Shown here in pieces: positions 61,847 through 64,000 of a DNA stretch of 64,000 nt (position 1 is the first letter of the stretch; each line of letters opens with the position of its first letter). Under the pieces are notes generated by a model that saw nothing but the letters and a program-made list of their open reading frames with translations, was not told the DNA's origin and ran no database searches. The position numbers and the translations under genes were made by a program. Source of the stretch: Paraburkholderia bryophila (GTDB lineage Bacteria; Pseudomonadota; Gammaproteobacteria; Burkholderiales; Burkholderiaceae). Where the stretch lies: the NCBI RefSeq assembly GCF_003269035.1, contig NZ_QLTK01000001.1:558001-622000 (forward strand). Direction: 5' to 3'.

Positions 61847-63355
61847 TCAGACGTGGTGTATTTCCGCGGCAGCGGTGCTCGCCGCTGCGATGCCAGAAGC
61901 AGAAGCAGCAGCCGTGGCATAGGCAACGCATTGCCGCGCAAGCACATCGGTGGGATCCACGAGGCGCACCGTCGCGCCGTTCGTCCCCACGTAATCGGTC
62001 TGCGGAAGCAGCAGCGGCAATTCGGTGCAACCGAGAATGACCACTTCCACGCCTTGTTCGATAAGTCCATCGATCGCGGCGGCGATATCGAGCTGACACT
62101 GTCCGCTCGTGAAACCCGCCTTCACACCCTCTTCACCGTAAATCGCGTCCATGACGCGAGCCTGCAAGGCCGGCCCCGGCACAACCTGCTGCAACCCTTG
62201 CGACATCAGCGCCTTTTCGTAGACGCCGCTTTCCACCGTCCCCGAGGTCGCCAGCACGCCGACCGAACGCAGCGCTGGAAAATGCTCGCGCAGATAGCGC
62301 ACCGTCACCGTCAGCATGTTGACGATCGGAATGCTCAGATAGGGTTGAATACGTTCGACGAACGCATGCGCGGTGTTACACGGAATCGCGATGAGATCCG
62401 CGTCGCCCGCTTCGAGCTTCTTGCAGGTCGCGTAAAGGGAGATGGTCGGATCGGAGCCATCGCCAATCAGACTTTCCGTGCGATCCGGAATCTGCGGGTT
62501 CTGTTCGACCAGTAGCTTGATGTGATCCTGGTCCCGTTTGGCGGGTGTATTGCGCACGATCTTGTGAATGAAGTCCACGGTCGCCGCCGGGCCCACACCG
62601 CCCACCACGCCCACCTTGAATAGCGTTTCCGGCGACGCGTACTGCCCCGACACAACATACTGTGCGTAGGCCAGATTCGAATCGAGCAGCGGCACCGGCA
62701 AGGACCCGATCTCCGCTGCAACCAGCGCGATTTCCGTTAGCCCCGGCACGATGATCGTCGCGCCCTGCGCGATCAGGTCTTCGCACGCTTCGCGTAACAG
62801 CGTCACCGGCCGGCCGTTCAGGTTGCCGCTCTTCACGCCCTGCGCGCCATACACCGCCTCGGTAACGAGATCCAGGCCGTTGCGCTGACGCGGATACACC
62901 ACCTCGAATTCGGGCGACGCAAAATACTGCTCGAACAGGCCTTTGCGGCGCGTGTAGTCCGAAGCGAGGACGCCGATCCGACGCACCGACGGAAAGCGCC
63001 GCCGAACGTGACTGCGCACGGCCTCGACCATGTCGACGATCTGCAGCGGCGAATTGGCCCGCAGTTCGTCGATAAAGGTATGGCTGAGAAAACAAGGCAA
63101 CACCACCGTCGTCACACCCTGCTTTTCGAAGCGGCTGATCAGATCGAAGATATACAGCTTGCGCTCCGTGGTCGCCTGCGTTCCCGCACCGGAGGTTCGG
63201 AACGGGTGCTGCTCGAAGATCACGTCGAAGTGCTCGGCGTCGCTGGTTGCGGGCGTCGATTTGACGAGCTTGAAAAATACGTCCGCGCTCGCGAGCGGTC
63301 CCAGTCCACCTACCACGCCGAACTTACGCACACTCTTTGCCGGCCCTTCGTTCAT
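61847..63355 (-). CDS. two-domain aspartate/glutamate racemase family protein
   Basis: Fusion of two Asp/Glu racemase-type domains, 502 residues. N-domain (about 10-245): first catalytic Cys present (Cys88, VLPCFLSHTF), the second replaced (Leu206 in VPGLTEIA). C-domain (about 246-480): both cysteines present (Cys326 in IPCNTAHAF, Cys443 in LGCTELPLL), so it should be active. The ATG at 63355 overlaps the stop of the upstream symporter gene by 4 bp (ATGA), so it is preferred over the ATG at 63373. It is followed by aspA, so conversion between D- and L-aspartate is the likely role. Classical enzymes have one domain of about 230 residues. Confidence 0.9.
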   Translation of the reverse strand: MNEGPAKSVRKFGVVGGLGPLASADVFFKLVKSTPATSDAEHFDVIFEQHPFRTSGAGTQATTERKLYIFDLISRFEKQGVTTVVLPCFLSHTFIDELRANSPLQIVDMVEAVRSHVRRRFPSVRRIGVLASDYTRRKGLFEQYFASPEFEVVYPRQRNGLDLVTEAVYGAQGVKSGNLNGRPVTLLREACEDLIAQGATIIVPGLTEIALVAAEIGSLPVPLLDSNLAYAQYVVSGQYASPETLFKVGVVGGVGPAATVDFIHKIVRNTPAKRDQDHIKLLVEQNPQIPDRTESLIGDGSDPTISLYATCKKLEAGDADLIAIPCNTAHAFVERIQPYLSIPIVNMLTVTVRYLREHFPALRSVGVLATSGTVESGVYEKALMSQGLQQVVPGPALQARVMDAIYGEEGVKAGFTSGQCQLDIAAAIDGLIEQGVEVVILGCTELPLLLPQTDYVGTNGATVRLVDPTDVLARQCVAYATAAASASGIAAASTAAAEIHHV

Positions 63356-64000
63356 TTCGTCTCGCCTTGCCATTGCGCGTAAGCCGGTTCATCCAGGTCC
63401 GCGACCGCGACAGCCGCAGTCCCCTGTTTGAGCGCGCGTTTGCTTTCCCACTTCGCGATCACCGCCGTTGCAATGCTGTTGCCGATCACGTTGGTGGCGG
63501 TTCGGCCCATATCGAGGATCTGATCGATCGCGAGAATCAGCACGACGCCGGACGGCGGTAGATGGAACATCGGCGCGACCGCCGCGACGACCACCACCGA
63601 ACCACGCGCCACGCCCGCCATGCCCTTGCTGCTCACCATCAGCACCAGCAGCATCATGATCTGGGTGCCCAGCGGCATCTCCATGCCGAAAGCCTGCGCA
63701 ATGAAAATCGCCGCGAACGCCTGGTACATCATCGAACCGTCGAGGTTGAACGCGTAACCCAGCGGCAGCGTGAAGCCGACCACCTTCTTGTCGACGCCGA
63801 ATTCCTCGAGCTTTTCCGTCAGGCGCGGGTACGCCGCTTCGCTACTCGCCGTCGAAAACGCGAGCATGGCGGGTTCGCGAATCGCCTTCAGCAGCGCCCA
63901 GATCGGCTTGCCGAGAAAGACATAGCCGAGCCCCACGAGCAGCGTCCACAGCAGGACGAGGCCCACGTAGAAGCTGCCGATCAGCTTGCCGTAGGTGGTC
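63352..64000 (-). CDS. dicarboxylate/amino acid:cation symporter (5' end outside window)
   Basis: C-terminal 215 residues of a GltP/DctA-type Na+/H+ symporter (DAACS family). Visible motifs: YGKLIGSFYVGLVL at the edge, FSTASSEAAYPRL (the serine-rich substrate motif), GYAFNLDGSMMYQAFAA (helix 7, NxD) and DQILDMGRTATNVIGNS (helix 8 substrate-binding). The N-terminal helices are cut off by the window edge. The TGA overlaps the racemase start, so the genes form one operon; aspartate or C4-dicarboxylate uptake is the likely function. Confidence 0.93.
   Translation of the reverse strand, partial: TTYGKLIGSFYVGLVLLWTLLVGLGYVFLGKPIWALLKAIREPAMLAFSTASSEAAYPRLTEKLEEFGVDKKVVGFTLPLGYAFNLDGSMMYQAFAAIFIAQAFGMEMPLGTQIMMLLVLMVSSKGMAGVARGSVVVVAAVAPMFHLPPSGVVLILAIDQILDMGRTATNVIGNSIATAVIAKWESKRALKQGTAAVAVADLDEPAYAQWQGETK

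Overview
The window reads as a chromosomal segment of a beta-proteobacterium of the Burkholderiaceae, most likely Paraburkholderia. This is inferred from high GC content, strong third-position G/C bias, and the combination glnA-ntrB-ntrC, hrpA/argA, norR/hmp, a YadA-type trimeric autotransporter, MocR and FdhF/YdeP genes, and many GRxGG-type low-complexity secreted proteins. No phage, insertion sequence, integrase or CRISPR array is visible. Genes are dense and mostly in short divergent or convergent pairs.

Layout. 1-2.7 kb: the 3' part of a PAS-containing membrane histidine kinase and its FixJ-type response regulator. 3.0-5.7 kb: a secreted DUF3300/DUF2950 pair behind a strong promoter and a long leader. 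6-10.6 kb: folD, an acyltransferase-3 membrane protein and oligopeptidase A. 10.7-13.3 kb: codA (cytosine deaminase) and a YgeA-type amino-acid racemase, separated by four 54-bp tandem hairpin repeats; then an initiator tRNA-Met. 13.4-17.6 kb: a small unknown protein, exonuclease III, an S9 prolyl oligopeptidase and a small Cys-containing secreted protein. 17.6-22.4 kb: ntrC, ntrB and glnA with a sigma-54 promoter and NtrC-type sites upstream of glnA. 22.5-27.1 kb: rhodanese, CinA/MoCF-like, EI24, sterol-desaturase-like and YVTN-propeller proteins. 27.2-29.9 kb: an A+T-rich block followed by a trimeric autotransporter adhesin. 29.9-35.9 kb: hrpA divergent from argA, then yggX. 36-41 kb: a ProP-like transporter, metallophosphoesterase, TMEM175-type channel and flavin disulfide oxidoreductase. 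41.2-45.3 kb: a GAF-PAS-GGDEF-EAL protein and a DUF4865/LysR divergent pair. 45.4-50.7 kb: a repeat-bearing SH3b protein, LprI-like protein, BMP-type binding protein, an acidic-tailed winged-helix protein and a MocR regulator. 50.8-54.4 kb: an FdhF/YdeP oxidoreductase and a YgjP-type metallopeptidase with an unknown partner. 54.5-58.7 kb: norR/hmp and an Rrf2 regulator-azoreductase operon. 58.8-60 kb: a cupin and a membrane-anchored unknown. 60.4-64 kb: an aspartate operon (symporter, two-domain racemase, aspartase), cut by the right edge.

The most coherent functional groups are nitrogen control (glnA-ntrBC), nitric-oxide/redox stress (norR-hmp and Rrf2-azoreductase), and aspartate catabolism (symporter, racemase, aspA). 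In the aspartate operon the racemase is a tandem fusion: its first half has lost the second catalytic cysteine, while the second half keeps both. No evidently new defence or mobile system was found. The best leads for new biology are the fused racemase operon, the 54-bp hairpin array in front of codA, the palindromic -10 element shared by two apparently leaderless genes (hrpA/argA), the winged-helix protein with a microsatellite-encoded acidic tail, and the Rrf2/azoreductase operon.
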